Assembly (NCBI GenBank): GCA_030272735.1
Contig: JARXKL010000002.1
Location: forward strand, 1 to 64,000
Direction: 5' to 3'
DNA: 64,000 nucleotides
DNA from: Patescibacteria group bacterium
GTDB lineage: Bacteria; Patescibacteriota; Saccharimonadia; Saccharimonadales; UBA4665
Part shown: positions 43,599 through 52,953 of the stretch, piece after piece
Position numbering within the stretch: the stretch's first letter is position 1
Layout: the number at the start of each line of letters is the position of its first letter
Position numbers and translations under genes: made by a program
Notes under the pieces: model-generated
What the model was told of the DNA's origin: nothing
Seen by the model: the letters and a program-made list of their open reading frames with translations, nothing else
Databases searched by the model: none

Positions 43599-45188
43599 TC
43601 AAACACGTATTGCCTTAAAAGCGATTTTTCGGGCACGTTTAAATATCGGACGCACTTCTTCTAGTCCGAATACGGTAGAGAGCGCAAGGTGCGTCCCAAA
43701 TATTACGACCGCAATCAGTAACAACTTGCTCCCGAGCGTAACGAAGCCTTTGTCTGCAGCACCCAAAGGGTACAATGTCACCGTAACAAACCCAGCGATC
43801 ACGCTAAATCCGGTGACCGAAATTGTCCGCATGACGCCATTCCAAAACTCAGCATTAAATAATTGATGGTCGCGGTACAGCATTATTGTCACCAATATGC
43901 CGACTTCGATCATTGAGACCAGGGACTGAGCTATGGCCAAGCCCGCAACACCATAGCCACCTGGACGCGTAAGCGAATAAGCCAGGAATATGTTGAGCGC
44001 GATAGTAAACAGCGAAACAAGCAGCGGTGTGCGCGTATCTTTTTGGGCATAAAACCAGCGCGAGATAATGGAATACATAATACGGAAGAAAATAGCCAGC
44101 GTCAGGAACCCAAATATTGTAGCAATTTGCGGGCTACCATTTGCATATATTAATCGAGCTAAGTAGCCTCGGGCGAAGTAACATACGGTTACAAGTGGTG
44201 CGCTAATCCATATCATGGCCCGTATGACCATCAGGAAGTCTCTACGGAACAAGTCTGGTCGGTTCTGACTGAGTCGTGCGTTCAAACGCGGAAATGCAGC
44301 AGTAGAAATAGCTGTACCAATCAGCAATATTGGTGCGGTGCTAAGCACGAAGGCATTATTATAAAAACTAATCGCGCCGGAACCGAGCCCACTCGCGATA
44401 TTGGTTTCTACAATGTTCTCAATCTGGTCGACTCCTTGGTCGAGTGAACGCGGTGGCAGGTTCCTGAGCACACTGCGAAAGTCCTTACTGCGCCATGCAA
44501 TTTTGGGATGCCACTTGAACCCAGTCTTGTACAGTCCACACATTACAACGAGTAATTGAGCAATTGCGCCTATAAGGGCACCGAGACCAAGACCGGCCAA
44601 GCCTATATTGTCTTTAAACAGGTAAATACTGGCGATAATAGAAAGATTGTAGAACAGTGGCGCGATAGCAAAGAACAAGAAACGGCCAAGCGTTTGCTGC
44701 AAACTGGTCAGAATTCCAGAAATCGTAAACAGTAGCGGGTTGAATGACAGGAATCGCATGATATTTGTAGCTGTATCAAGCTGTTCTCCGCTTAATCCTG
44801 GGGCCACAAAGGTGTGGATTAATGGCCGGGCAAACAAAAACATAATAACGCCAACAACAGCCATCAGAATGGCCAAGAAATTCATAAGTGATGCAGAAAG
44901 TTCCCACATGCCAGCACGGTCATTCTTGTACAGCCTGTCTGATAACACCGGCATAAAGGCTACGCCGAGGGCGCCAGCAGCGAGAGTAAAGAAGAAAAAG
45001 TCCGGAATGTTAAAGGCAGCAAAGTAAGCATCCGTACTTTGACCGCCAGAAGTTGGGAAGTTGGCATTGACCAGTTTGGTACGCAAAAAACCCAGGATTT
45101 GGCCAGATAACGATGCCGCAATAAGCAGTGCGGCAACATTGCCGATATTAATTTTGGGCTTTTTCTTGTGGTGGTCAGTTTGATTCAT
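43599..45188 (-). CDS. murJ: Lipid II flippase MurJ (MviN)
   Basis: MurJ moves the peptidoglycan precursor lipid II across the membrane. The protein has about fourteen transmembrane helices, begins with AALLIAASLSGQILGFLRTKLV and includes FFFTLAAGALGVAFMPVLS and RWFYAQKDTRTPLLVSL, which are conserved in the family. Length 529 is canonical. Its presence shows that a peptidoglycan wall is made. Confidence 0.95.
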   Translation of the reverse strand: MNQTDHHKKKPKINIGNVAALLIAASLSGQILGFLRTKLVNANFPTSGGQSTDAYFAAFNIPDFFFFTLAAGALGVAFMPVLSDRLYKNDRAGMWELSASLMNFLAILMAVVGVIMFLFARPLIHTFVAPGLSGEQLDTATNIMRFLSFNPLLFTISGILTSLQQTLGRFLFFAIAPLFYNLSIIASIYLFKDNIGLAGLGLGALIGAIAQLLVVMCGLYKTGFKWHPKIAWRSKDFRSVLRNLPPRSLDQGVDQIENIVETNIASGLGSGAISFYNNAFVLSTAPILLIGTAISTAAFPRLNARLSQNRPDLFRRDFLMVIRAMIWISAPLVTVCYFARGYLARLIYANGSPQIATIFGFLTLAIFFRIMYSIISRWFYAQKDTRTPLLVSLFTIALNIFLAYSLTRPGGYGVAGLAIAQSLVSMIEVGILVTIMLYRDHQLFNAEFWNGVMRTISVTGFSVIAGFVTVTLYPLGAADKGFVTLGSKLLLIAVVIFGTHLALSTVFGLEEVRPIFKRARKIAFKAIRV

Positions 45189-45275
45189 GCAATAGCCATA
45201 AAAGGTTTACTCGCTTCTAGTATAAAGCAGGTTCCCCTCTGTTAACAGGGCTATTAGCACGTAATGTTGCACATT

Positions 45276-47141
45276 CTAGTAAAGTGACGCAGCCGCTGGC
45301 AGTTTTGCACCTTCGAATACGGTCAGGATTTCGTCGGCGTCGACCGTTTCTTTCTCGAGTAATCGATCCTTTAGTGCTTCGAGTTTATCGAGGTTGGCCT
45401 TGATCACGGCACGAGCACGAACAGTTGCTTCGTTGATCAAACTTTCGACTTCTTCATCGATAGCTTTGGCAGTGTCGTCAGAGTAAGCGCGTTCCTGCAT
45501 CATGCGGTCCATCATCATACCTTCATCAGTTGGGAAGACTTGGTTGCGCAATTTGTCACCCATACCTTGGTTCACGACCATGTCGCGGGCAATGGCTGCC
45601 GCGTTCGGCAAATCGCTGCCGGCACCAGTAGTAATACGGTCTTTACCAAAAATAACTTCTTCGGCCACGCGACCACCGAGCGCGCGTGCTAATACGTCTT
45701 TGAATTCAATAACAGAAGTAAAATAGCGGTCTTCAGGTGGGATAAACCAGGTTACACCACCGGTACCGCCACGAGGAATAATAGTAACTTTGTGCACTGG
45801 GTCGCTGTCTGGCAAGACGTGACCAACAATTGCGTGGCCAGCTTCGTGGTAGGCCGTCATAACTTTGTCGGCTTCAGTCATCACTTTGCTCTTTCTTTCT
45901 GGCCCGATGGCTACACGTTCAAAAGCTTCGGTGACGTCATGCTGCGTGATGTCGGAGTGACCGTTACGGGCTGCAATAATTGCGGCTTCGTTAGCCATGT
46001 TGGCGAGGTCAGCACCAGATGAGCCAGCCGATTTAGCAGCGAGAGCATCGAGGTCGACAGTTTTAGCTAATGGCTTCTTTTCGAAGTGTACTTTAAGAAT
46101 TGCTTCGCGGTCTTTGCGGTCAGGCAAGCCAATATTTACGCGGCGGTCAAAACGACCTGGGCGTAGTAAGGCTGGGTCTAAGACATCAGCACGGTTGGTG
46201 GCAGCGAGTACTATAACGTTCTGGCCCTGATCGAATCCGTCCATTTCAACCAATATTTGGTTGAGGGTTTGCTCACGCTCATCGTGTCCACCCCCCATGC
46301 CAGAACCGCGGCGGCGTCCAACAGCGTCAATTTCGTCGACAAAAATAATACATGGTGCGTTCTTCTTGGCCTTCGCAAATAAATCACGTACGCGAGAGGC
46401 ACCAACACCAACAAACATTTCTACGAATTCTGAACCTGAAATGCTAAAGAATGGCACGTTAGCTTCACCAGCAACTGCGCGCGATAATAAGGTCTTACCG
46501 GTTCCTGGAGGACCAACCAATAGCACGCCTTTTGGTATGCGCGCGCCCATGCCTGAGAACTTTTTAGGGAACTTCAGGAACTCAACAACTTCTTCAAGGT
46601 CTTGCTTGGCCTCGTCGCTACCGGCAATTTCCTTGAAAGTAACTTTGTCTTTTTCGTTGCCATATAAACGGGCGCGGCTTTTGCCAAAGCTCATTGCTTG
46701 GTTGCCTTGGCCTTGCGCGCTGCGGAGCATAAAGTACAGCAATCCGCCAATCAGAACTACGGGTATAATTTGCCCGGCCAAGTTGACCCAGGCAGAGCTG
46801 CCATTAGTTTCTGGCTTGTAGGTTACTGCTACTTTTTTCGTATCTAACCCCTGTTCTTTTAGGCTTGCGTTCGGATCGATGAAGGCTTTGATGGTTGGTT
46901 TAGATTCGCCTTTTTTAGTAATGTCTAATTGGTTACCGGTCACCTCTATTTTATCGTATTTTCCGGCGTTGGCGTCGGCAATTACGGTAGAAACGGGTAA
47001 ACCGGGTTTTGTTGGCTGATTGGCGGCTGCAAATATTATAAGACCAAAAATAACGATTAGCGCTATGAAGCCAGCGTTCTTCATGCCCCTGTTGGTGGAC
47101 TTATTTGGCTTATGGTTGGGTCGGGTGGGTTTCTTATCCAT
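45276..47141 (-). CDS. ftsH: ATP-dependent zinc metalloprotease FtsH
   Basis: FtsH degrades membrane and short-lived proteins. Two transmembrane helices (about 23-41 and 116-137) flank an external domain. The AAA module has [19 protein letters not shown] and the SRH ending RPGRFDRR. The zinc site is [12 protein letters not shown]. Length 621 is normal. A TATAAT box lies 8 nt upstream of the ATG, again suggesting a leaderless transcript. Confidence 0.98.
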   Translation of the reverse strand: MDKKPTRPNHKPNKSTNRGMKNAGFIALIVIFGLIIFAAANQPTKPGLPVSTVIADANAGKYDKIEVTGNQLDITKKGESKPTIKAFIDPNASLKEQGLDTKKVAVTYKPETNGSSAWVNLAGQIIPVVLIGGLLYFMLRSAQGQGNQAMSFGKSRARLYGNEKDKVTFKEIAGSDEAKQDLEEVVEFLKFPKKFSGMGARIPKGVLLVGPPGTGKTLLSRAVAGEANVPFFSISGSEFVEMFVGVGASRVRDLFAKAKKNAPCIIFVDEIDAVGRRRGSGMGGGHDEREQTLNQILVEMDGFDQGQNVIVLAATNRADVLDPALLRPGRFDRRVNIGLPDRKDREAILKVHFEKKPLAKTVDLDALAAKSAGSSGADLANMANEAAIIAARNGHSDITQHDVTEAFERVAIGPERKSKVMTEADKVMTAYHEAGHAIVGHVLPDSDPVHKVTIIPRGGTGGVTWFIPPEDRYFTSVIEFKDVLARALGGRVAEEVIFGKDRITTGAGSDLPNAAAIARDMVVNQGMGDKLRNQVFPTDEGMMMDRMMQERAYSDDTAKAIDEEVESLINEATVRARAVIKANLDKLEALKDRLLEKETVDADEILTVFEGAKLPAAASLY

Positions 47142-47175
47142 GGATATTAATTATACCCCTGCTGACAAATTATTA

Positions 47176-48081
47176 CTAGCGCTCCAAGCCCCTGAGTGCT
47201 AAATTATCGATCCAAACCTGCATTGAAGCGCGCTGCAGCACGTCGAACCGGCTACCTGGCGTGGCAACTTTCGCCGCCACTACGAGGCGTTCAATAGTTT
47301 TTGAGTCGTATCCACTAATGCCCTCTTTTCGTAACCAGGCAGCCATAATTTCGCAGGATACTTTATGGGGAAGCTGCATAAACCACAGACGATCAAGCCG
47401 GTGTTGGACGGTATGCATTGCTAGATGTTCCCGTAATTCTGTATCGAGCTCGCTATTTGTTGAACGGAGCTGCACTACAATATCGTGTAGCTGCTGCTTA
47501 TGTTCCGCTTCGAATCGCGGCAATATTTTATGGCGAATATAATTGCGGGCATACGCAGTATCGACATTAGTCGAATCTTCGTGCCATTCGAGCTGATGCT
47601 CACGGGCGTGCGCAATAATCTCATGTTTTGGCACGAGCAAAAAAGGCCTCAAAACGCCGTTGCGCGTTCCTAACGCTGTAATTCCTTTGCGACCGGTGCC
47701 GCGAATCATATTATGAATCGCAGTTTCCAGGGCATCGTCTTGGTGGTGTGCAGTAATAATCGCTGAAGCCTCGCTCGCTGCCCGTACTTTTTCCAAAAAC
47801 TTGTAGCGGGCTATTCTAGCCTGGTCTTCACTTGCCCCTGCGCCTAAATGTGCACTGTCATATATAAAGGGCAAGCCATACTGTTGCGCAGCCGCCTGCA
47901 CCAAACGCCTATCGTCTACCGAATCCTGCCGCATACCATGGTCTAAATGAGCGACGATAAGTTTATACGGTTCATCGCTCTCAGCGGCATGCGTGTGTAA
48001 ATAATGGAGCAGCACCATAGAATCGACGCCGCCACTGACGGCAACCACATACGTTCCAGGATTAGGTACTACAATTTCCAT
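47176..48081 (-). CDS. tilS: tRNA(Ile)-lysidine synthetase TilS
   Basis: TilS converts C34 of tRNA-Ile(CAU) to lysidine. The PP-loop AVSGGVDSMVLL is at the N terminus, followed by VAHLDHGMRQDS, ITAHHQDDALET and MIRGTGRKGITAL, all family hallmarks. At 301 residues it lacks the long C-terminal domains of E. coli TilS, as in short forms. It has an extended -10 TGC-TACAAT 8 nt from the ATG. ftsH follows on the same strand. Confidence 0.96.
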   Translation of the reverse strand: MEIVVPNPGTYVVAVSGGVDSMVLLHYLHTHAAESDEPYKLIVAHLDHGMRQDSVDDRRLVQAAAQQYGLPFIYDSAHLGAGASEDQARIARYKFLEKVRAASEASAIITAHHQDDALETAIHNMIRGTGRKGITALGTRNGVLRPFLLVPKHEIIAHAREHQLEWHEDSTNVDTAYARNYIRHKILPRFEAEHKQQLHDIVVQLRSTNSELDTELREHLAMHTVQHRLDRLWFMQLPHKVSCEIMAAWLRKEGISGYDSKTIERLVVAAKVATPGSRFDVLQRASMQVWIDNLALRGLER

Positions 48082-48175
48082 GCCTTATTATTGTAGCAAT
48101 GACAGCACGAAACGACGCTAAGCTTCTAATGCTTATATAGTCTGATAGACTGAATAGTAGCAACTCAAAACAAAT

Positions 48176-48943
48176 ATGACAGAATTAGTACTTTTTTTAT
48201 CCGGCATAGTTGTCGGTGCCATGAACGCGATTGCCGGCGGCGGCATGTTGCTGGGTTTTCCTATTTTACTAACCACCGGCATCTCTCCGCTTATAGCCAA
48301 CGCGACGAGCAGCGTCATTACTTTACCCGGTCAGCTGAGTTCAGCGTATGCTTACCGCACGTATTTGCGCAAGATACCTAAACTGTATTTATTGCTGATC
48401 ATCCCTTGTATTATCGGTGCGGTTATCGGCACATATATATTACGAAATACTCCGGCACAGCACTTCCAGGAATTGGTGCCCGGCTTGATACTTTTTGCGG
48501 TGCTGCTGTTTGCGTACCAGCCCTTTTTGCACAGAATGGTACACCGACATATGCACGGGTTGGCTAAATTTCGAAAGAGTAACCGTCCAGTCTACATTTT
48601 GTGCGTCGCTATGTTTCCTTTAGCGATTTACGGTGGTTATTTTGGTGCCGGAATGGGCTTTATAATGCTGGCGTTTATTGGGTTCACAAAGATACATGAG
48701 ATTCACCAAGTAGCCGTACTCAAGAACATGATGGCTGCCGTTATTGTCGCAACATCAATTGTATGTTTGCTAGGGTCACATCTCATTAACTGGAAATTTG
48801 GACTGATTATGGGCGCAGGCAATATGGTTGGCGGTTACGCCGGTGCCCGCGGCGCGCAACGATTCTCTTCGCATGCAATTCGCATCCTGATTATCACGAT
48901 CGGTATTACGACTGCAATTTACCTAGTCTTCAAGGATTACTAA
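48176..48943 (+). CDS. TauE/SafE-type membrane transporter
   Basis: This polytopic protein of 255 residues begins LFLSGIVVGAMNAIAGGGMLLGFPILL and has a second GGYFGAGMGFIMLAFIG segment, the duplicated Gly-rich motifs of the TauE/SafE (sulfite or organosulfur exporter-like) family. About eight helices are visible. It is divergent from tilS. Substrate unknown. Confidence 0.88.
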   Translation: MTELVLFLSGIVVGAMNAIAGGGMLLGFPILLTTGISPLIANATSSVITLPGQLSSAYAYRTYLRKIPKLYLLLIIPCIIGAVIGTYILRNTPAQHFQELVPGLILFAVLLFAYQPFLHRMVHRHMHGLAKFRKSNRPVYILCVAMFPLAIYGGYFGAGMGFIMLAFIGFTKIHEIHQVAVLKNMMAAVIVATSIVCLLGSHLINWKFGLIMGAGNMVGGYAGARGAQRFSSHAIRILIITIGITTAIYLVFKDY

Positions 48944-48974
48944 CTCTCGGGACCTAGCCAACAGGGATGAATCA

Positions 48975-48983
48975 TGCTATATT
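48975..48983 (+). promoter_or_regulatory. Extended -10 promoter of tRNA-Met
   Basis: TGC directly before TATATT (48978-48983) gives an extended -10, about 20 nt before the mature tRNA 5' end. No good -35 is visible. Confidence 0.55.
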
Positions 48984-49003
48984 GAGCGTTGCCAGACACA
49001 CTT

Positions 49004-49080
49004 GGCGGCGTAGCTCAGCTGGTTAGAGCGCCGGACTCATAAGCCGGAGGTCACAGGTTCAAGTCCCGTCGCCGCTACCA
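49004..49080 (+). tRNA. tRNA-Met (anticodon CAT, elongator type)
   Basis: The cloverleaf has acceptor GGCGGCG/CGCCGCT (a G-U pair at 1-72), D arm GCTC/GAGC, anticodon arm CCGGA-CTCATAA-GCCGG (A-G mismatch at 31-39), T arm ACAGG-TTCAAGT-CCCGT and encoded CCA. The variable and T arms match bacterial elongator tRNA-Met closely. A tRNA-Ile2 (CAT, TilS substrate) is the alternative and is less likely. Confidence 0.9.
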
Positions 49081-49123
49081 CACCGCAGATACCTTTACTC
49101 CATGACTGCTTTGCGAATTATTT

Positions 49124-50035
49124 CTATAACAAGTCGGTCAGCATCATCATACCTTTGTTTAACAAATGCTGCGCATATTCGGGTTCAGTATCGAATCGAT
49201 TGTATGCAGACAAGCCATACTGAAGCGATGCACCTAGATTTAGTTGGAATGTGCGTGAATAGTCACTTAACCCAAGTTCTTCTCCTAAACCGTCCTCTAC
49301 TTCTGCATAGGCCGACGCAGCTTTCAGTGAACCGGGTAGATCGTAAATTACAGTCGAGAGTGTTTTAAACTGAGAAATATTTATCATACATGCACCTCTA
49401 TATACTGGTTGCTCCCATGGATCGATAAATAATATATTGTTATTTTTAAAAAATAAATTATCAGGAGTAAAATCTGCGATGAAGCAAGCCGACCTATCAC
49501 CATACGCGCCTTCGAATGATATTTTGTTTAAAGCACGCAAGCCAGCTTGAGCATTCATGCCTTTATGTAACGCCATGGTAAAGTATTTTTTTGTTTCTTC
49601 TGCAACGTATTGTAGCGACCGCTGATTAAAGTTTTCAATGTCAGCAGAAATAGATTTTCGGAATAGTGTATGCATGCTTGCAAGTGCACTAGTGAAGTCT
49701 AGAGTACCGGCTTTGGATGACTCGCTTACATTATTTCCTAAATCCGTAAGTAATAAATACAGAAAGTCATCTACTTCACCGTGGACATAGTAGGGGATAA
49801 TATCTGCAGCCCCTGCGCTGGCAATACCTCTATAGCCGGCAATATTATTTTGTATTTCTTTACGCGCAAGTGGCTCACTACCAATTTTTATAACTTTGCT
49901 GCCGCCTATACGATCTTTGCATCTGTATATAAATGCACCTGTATGGCCGCATGACATAGTCTCAACGTCGGATAACTCATGTATAATTGCTATCTCGGCT
50001 AAGGCTTTATAAATTTTTGAATCTATATTCATCAT
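49124..50035 (-). CDS. APH-fold kinase-like protein
   Basis: The protein follows the aminoglycoside phosphotransferase/choline kinase fold: a N-lobe with KVIKIGSEPLARKEIQ (Lys), the hinge LYLLLTDLG, a catalytic loop IADFTPDNLFFKN (Asp and Asn, with the usual His-Gly replaced) and the metal Asp in ILFIDPW. Small-molecule phosphorylation is the likely reaction. It follows the HAD/LOG genes on the same strand after a 206-nt gap that shows no gene. Confidence 0.75.
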   Translation of the reverse strand: MMNIDSKIYKALAEIAIIHELSDVETMSCGHTGAFIYRCKDRIGGSKVIKIGSEPLARKEIQNNIAGYRGIASAGAADIIPYYVHGEVDDFLYLLLTDLGNNVSESSKAGTLDFTSALASMHTLFRKSISADIENFNQRSLQYVAEETKKYFTMALHKGMNAQAGLRALNKISFEGAYGDRSACFIADFTPDNLFFKNNNILFIDPWEQPVYRGACMINISQFKTLSTVIYDLPGSLKAASAYAEVEDGLGEELGLSDYSRTFQLNLGASLQYGLSAYNRFDTEPEYAQHLLNKGMMMLTDLL

Positions 50036-50241
50036 TTAGCAGAGGGTTATACTTAACATTAAATGTGTAACGAGTTTACTCATCAAACTTTTCGACACGT
50101 CCATATAGACTTTTATTATTTTTCTTAATATCACTCCCGGAATTACTAATGGCACTGTAGCACAGCTTTCTGTAAGTAATATGCAAAAGATTATAAGTAT
50201 TCATTACATAATGATATAGCGCATATCGAGAAGCTAGGCAA

Positions 50242-51108
50242 TTATTTTATAAATTGCAGTAGCTCATGGACCCCTTCAGTGTACCGGGCCTTTGCAACAT
50301 GCTTTGCTGCATGCTTGGCCATTTGTTCGGCATTATTTGGCGCAAGAAAAGTACCAAAACCATCAACCATTTCAAAGTCATTCAGTTCGTCGCCGATGAC
50401 ATATATTTGATCATACATCTTAATCTCACGCAGCTTTTGTAATGCTGTGCGTTTAGAAATAAAATTCGAATGCATCAAAATATTTCCAAATGCCTGTGAA
50501 TAATTCACCGTGCAATTTATAGGTAATGATGGGTGGTTGCTTAAAAGTTCGGCAACTTTAGACACCTGTTCAGTCATGGAAATTAATCTGGTCGCTTTAC
50601 TTTGTTTTAGATGGGCACTGACAGTGTACTGACGATACTTATTATTGAGAACTACGATTGAGTCTTCCTCGAACATACTAGATTGATGATGAGATATGGC
50701 TTCCACAGTATTTTCATCTATCCAATGCACTACTGTGTTGGGGAACTGTTCTTGAAGAACTGCGTATAATAATTTTTCGGCGTTTTCCTTAATTGACTCC
50801 ACTTCGCCGAGCATTTCTTTTGGCAATAAATAACCTGTGCTATTTGTTGTAGGATCATAAACAAATATACCATTTTCGCCAATCAGTGGGCCCGTAATAT
50901 TAAATTGCTGCGCAACAGGTAAAAGATCATGCAATGCCCGGTTTGAGTTTATGCAGAAAGACACGCCCAATGCGGACAGACGAGTAATTTCGCTTGTAAG
51001 ATCTGGATAGTTACTCTGATACTCCTCGTCTAGTAGGGTGCCATCAATATCAAGCACCACTAGTGATTTTGTCGTAACTGAAACAGGCTTTTTACTTGAA
51101 TTGGGCAC
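50242..51108 (-). CDS. HAD-family phosphatase (Cof-like), first paralogue
   Basis: Motif I is LDIDGTLLDEEY, motif II is FCINSNRA, and motif IV is YVIGDELNDFEM with the acidic pair. A type IIB cap is inserted between motifs II and III. Cof-type enzymes dephosphorylate sugar phosphates or nucleotides. Its start overlaps the LOG-like gene by 17 nt. It resembles the HAD gene at 55279 in the motif I surroundings (DGTL-x-DE-x-Y). Confidence 0.88.
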   Translation of the reverse strand: MPNSSKKPVSVTTKSLVVLDIDGTLLDEEYQSNYPDLTSEITRLSALGVSFCINSNRALHDLLPVAQQFNITGPLIGENGIFVYDPTTNSTGYLLPKEMLGEVESIKENAEKLLYAVLQEQFPNTVVHWIDENTVEAISHHQSSMFEEDSIVVLNNKYRQYTVSAHLKQSKATRLISMTEQVSKVAELLSNHPSLPINCTVNYSQAFGNILMHSNFISKRTALQKLREIKMYDQIYVIGDELNDFEMVDGFGTFLAPNNAEQMAKHAAKHVAKARYTEGVHELLQFIK

Positions 51109-51649
51109 GATAAATCTCGCCTTCCCGAAATGCTATTTCAACAGCATCTTCCGGCGTCTTAGCTCCGTGAGTTAACGTTCGTTCTCTCGCATCAATATAT
51201 GTATCGGCTAATTTATCTGCCCAGCCACCATAACCCGTCAACACCACAGTTGGAATATTAGCTTGATAGGCAATCGCTAGCTCTGTAAGCGTACCGGATC
51301 CTCCACTAATCGCAATGACTGCATCACAACCGGTAACTAGTACTGTCTCTCTACCGCCGCCACGCTCTAATCCACAAGGTATAATAATATCCGCATTTTT
51401 TTGCCATATATCTTTACCCTTACCGTAGGTAATCCCTACCGTCAGTCCGCCCGCACTTTGCGCACCACGACAGGCAGCGGTTGATAACGAGTCGTAATCT
51501 TTCTCGGCTCCAAAAAAGAGTATGCCTTGTCTTTCGGCTATCAGACGACCTATGCTTTCAGCGGCAGCTTCAAAGTCTTTAGTGTAATGTAAGTCTGCTG
51601 CAGAACCCATCACACCGATTTGTAGTCGTGTTTTTTTCTGTACATCCAT
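51092..51649 (-). CDS. LOG/TIGR00725-like nucleotide-binding protein
   Basis: This Rossmann-fold protein has the lysine-decarboxylase-like (LOG) signature: GGGRETVLVTGCDAVIAISG followed by GSGTLTELAIAY. The first part has IGVMGSAAD. LOG enzymes cleave nucleoside monophosphates to base and ribose 5-phosphate. The frame is open to 51763, but ATG 51649 has AGGAG at a 5-nt distance and gives 185 residues. The longer version would read through a terminator hairpin. Confidence 0.85.
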   Translation of the reverse strand: MDVQKKTRLQIGVMGSAADLHYTKDFEAAAESIGRLIAERQGILFFGAEKDYDSLSTAACRGAQSAGGLTVGITYGKGKDIWQKNADIIIPCGLERGGGRETVLVTGCDAVIAISGGSGTLTELAIAYQANIPTVVLTGYGGWADKLADTYIDARERTLTHGAKTPEDAVEIAFREGEIYRAQFK

Positions 51650-51687
51650 GTGAGCTCCTATACATATGAGTTTATATATTAATAAGC

Positions 51688-51849
51688 AAAAAAAGACCCA
51701 AAGAGGGTCTTTTCTCATAACATACCATTTAAGAGAGACCGACTCCACGTATTTTCGCGACAACGGCTGACTTACTTAACGGTTAGACTCCCGTAGTGCA
51801 TTTTGGCACTCAGCTTGCTCCGGCGTGACTGGAACTCAAACGCTTTATA
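51688..51849 (-). ncRNA. Candidate structured RNA gene
   Basis: A gap of 238 nt carries a complete small transcription unit: a consensus promoter, about 135 nt of foldable sequence and a strong terminator (AAAAGACCC-TCTTT-GGGTCTTTT, 51713-51691, then T run). Inside, AGTGC/GCACT form a hairpin with a CAAAAT loop, and ACCGTTAAG pairs with CTTAAATGGT (one bulge). It matches none of the RNA families I can recognise (tmRNA, SRP, RNase P, T-box). It could instead be an attenuating leader of the LOG-like gene. Confidence 0.55.
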
Positions 51850-51855
51850 ACTTTC

Positions 51856-51885
51856 AGTATAGCCGAAGTGAGCTTCAAACGTCAA
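51856..51885 (-). promoter_or_regulatory. Promoter of the candidate RNA/LOG-HAD unit
   Basis: TTGACG (51885-51880), an 18-nt spacer and TATACT (51861-51856), directly after the phosphoribosyltransferase stop codon. A start near 51849 is predicted. Confidence 0.75.
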
Positions 51886-51887
51886 AT

Positions 51888-52898
51888 TCAACGCTGGTCA
51901 ATTTGCGCCAAATAGTCGGTGACTCTAGTATCAAGAGCTGGAAACTTAGTGGAACCGAGTGGAAGTGGTATGCTAGTACGCTGCCGTGTATTTAGAAGTT
52001 TACCAATTGTAATATCTTCTTTAGGATTTAACTTAACAATAGTTTCAAACAAATTTCTCGTAAGCTCAATGCATTTACGTGACACTTCACTAGTCTTATC
52101 GTGCGGGATAGTCGCCCACTCAGCTGTAGGGCCATATGGCTGAATGTATGGTGTTGCATACGATGATCTATTTTCGTCATAAAATGGATACGGCTGATCA
52201 TCGAATATGACACCGAGTACTTTTCCGCAACCAGGCACAAATGGAATGAAATCGTGATCAGGAATCCAGTCTTTAACATTTGTAAACTTTTCTGTAGTAA
52301 CTAAATCGTATTTAGTATGCTTCAACCAGCTAAGACTTGTACCTTTACAGTCAAAGCCTACAACGACTGCTTTTGTTTCGTGGCCGTGTTCTTGGAGTTT
52401 ATTAACGCTATGGCGTATGGTTGAGCCAGTAAAAATTCCGTCCTCAACAATAACCACGTCTTTTCCGCGTAGTTGTTTTTCCTGGCTATCTATTTGAACA
52501 TCAAGAGACGGATGACCTGGTCGTGGTCCAATGCCAATAGCCCTACCTTTGGTGTCGAAAATACGATTGATCTGTAAATGAGCCCCGTCTATTGGAGAAA
52601 ATATTTCCGGGCAGGTACTCACTACAACTGGATTTTCTAAACCTAAATCTTTAACCTTTCTATGTGCTGCTCCAAGCACACTATCAGCTAGGTCGCGCAT
52701 GTGAACTGGGATAACTTTCGTCTCTGGCATTGCCTGCTGCAATACACTTGCCAGTTCACTTTGTAAATCGCGAGTATAGTCATCTAACGGGCCGGGCGCA
52801 TCTATGCCGATGTGTATCAGAGACTTTAATTTTTCACCCAAATCCATAGTTAGAATATAGGTTGATTCTTCGCTTACATGGGGTGCTTGCTCAGCCAT
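51888..52898 (-). CDS. Type I phosphoribosyltransferase-like protein (paralogue 1)
   Basis: The PRPP-binding loop is VVIVEDGIFTGSTI (acidic pair Glu152-Asp153, then T-G-S-T). A GPRPG turn precedes it. The C-terminal extension contains TPYIQPYGPTAEWATIP, which is shared with the 54305 gene product (APYLEPFGSTSWASIP) but not with ordinary phosphoribosyltransferases that I know. It likely transfers PRPP to a base or acts as a regulator. It lies 55 nt after hisS. Confidence 0.82.
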   Translation of the reverse strand: MAEQAPHVSEESTYILTMDLGEKLKSLIHIGIDAPGPLDDYTRDLQSELASVLQQAMPETKVIPVHMRDLADSVLGAAHRKVKDLGLENPVVVSTCPEIFSPIDGAHLQINRIFDTKGRAIGIGPRPGHPSLDVQIDSQEKQLRGKDVVIVEDGIFTGSTIRHSVNKLQEHGHETKAVVVGFDCKGTSLSWLKHTKYDLVTTEKFTNVKDWIPDHDFIPFVPGCGKVLGVIFDDQPYPFYDENRSSYATPYIQPYGPTAEWATIPHDKTSEVSRKCIELTRNLFETIVKLNPKEDITIGKLLNTRQRTSIPLPLGSTKFPALDTRVTDYLAQIDQR

Positions 52899-52953
52899 AA
52901 ATACTCATTTCTTAGATAAACATTCTTATACTTGATATTATTGGGTATATTTC

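Noticed and set aside
51650-51763. A leader peptide with Trp and Phe codons (MRKDPLWVFF) acting as a classic attenuator for the LOG-like gene
   Set aside because: The frame runs without a stop into the LOG gene and is made of the terminator hairpin itself. There is no alternative pairing set that I could show, so it is treated as the terminator of an RNA unit.
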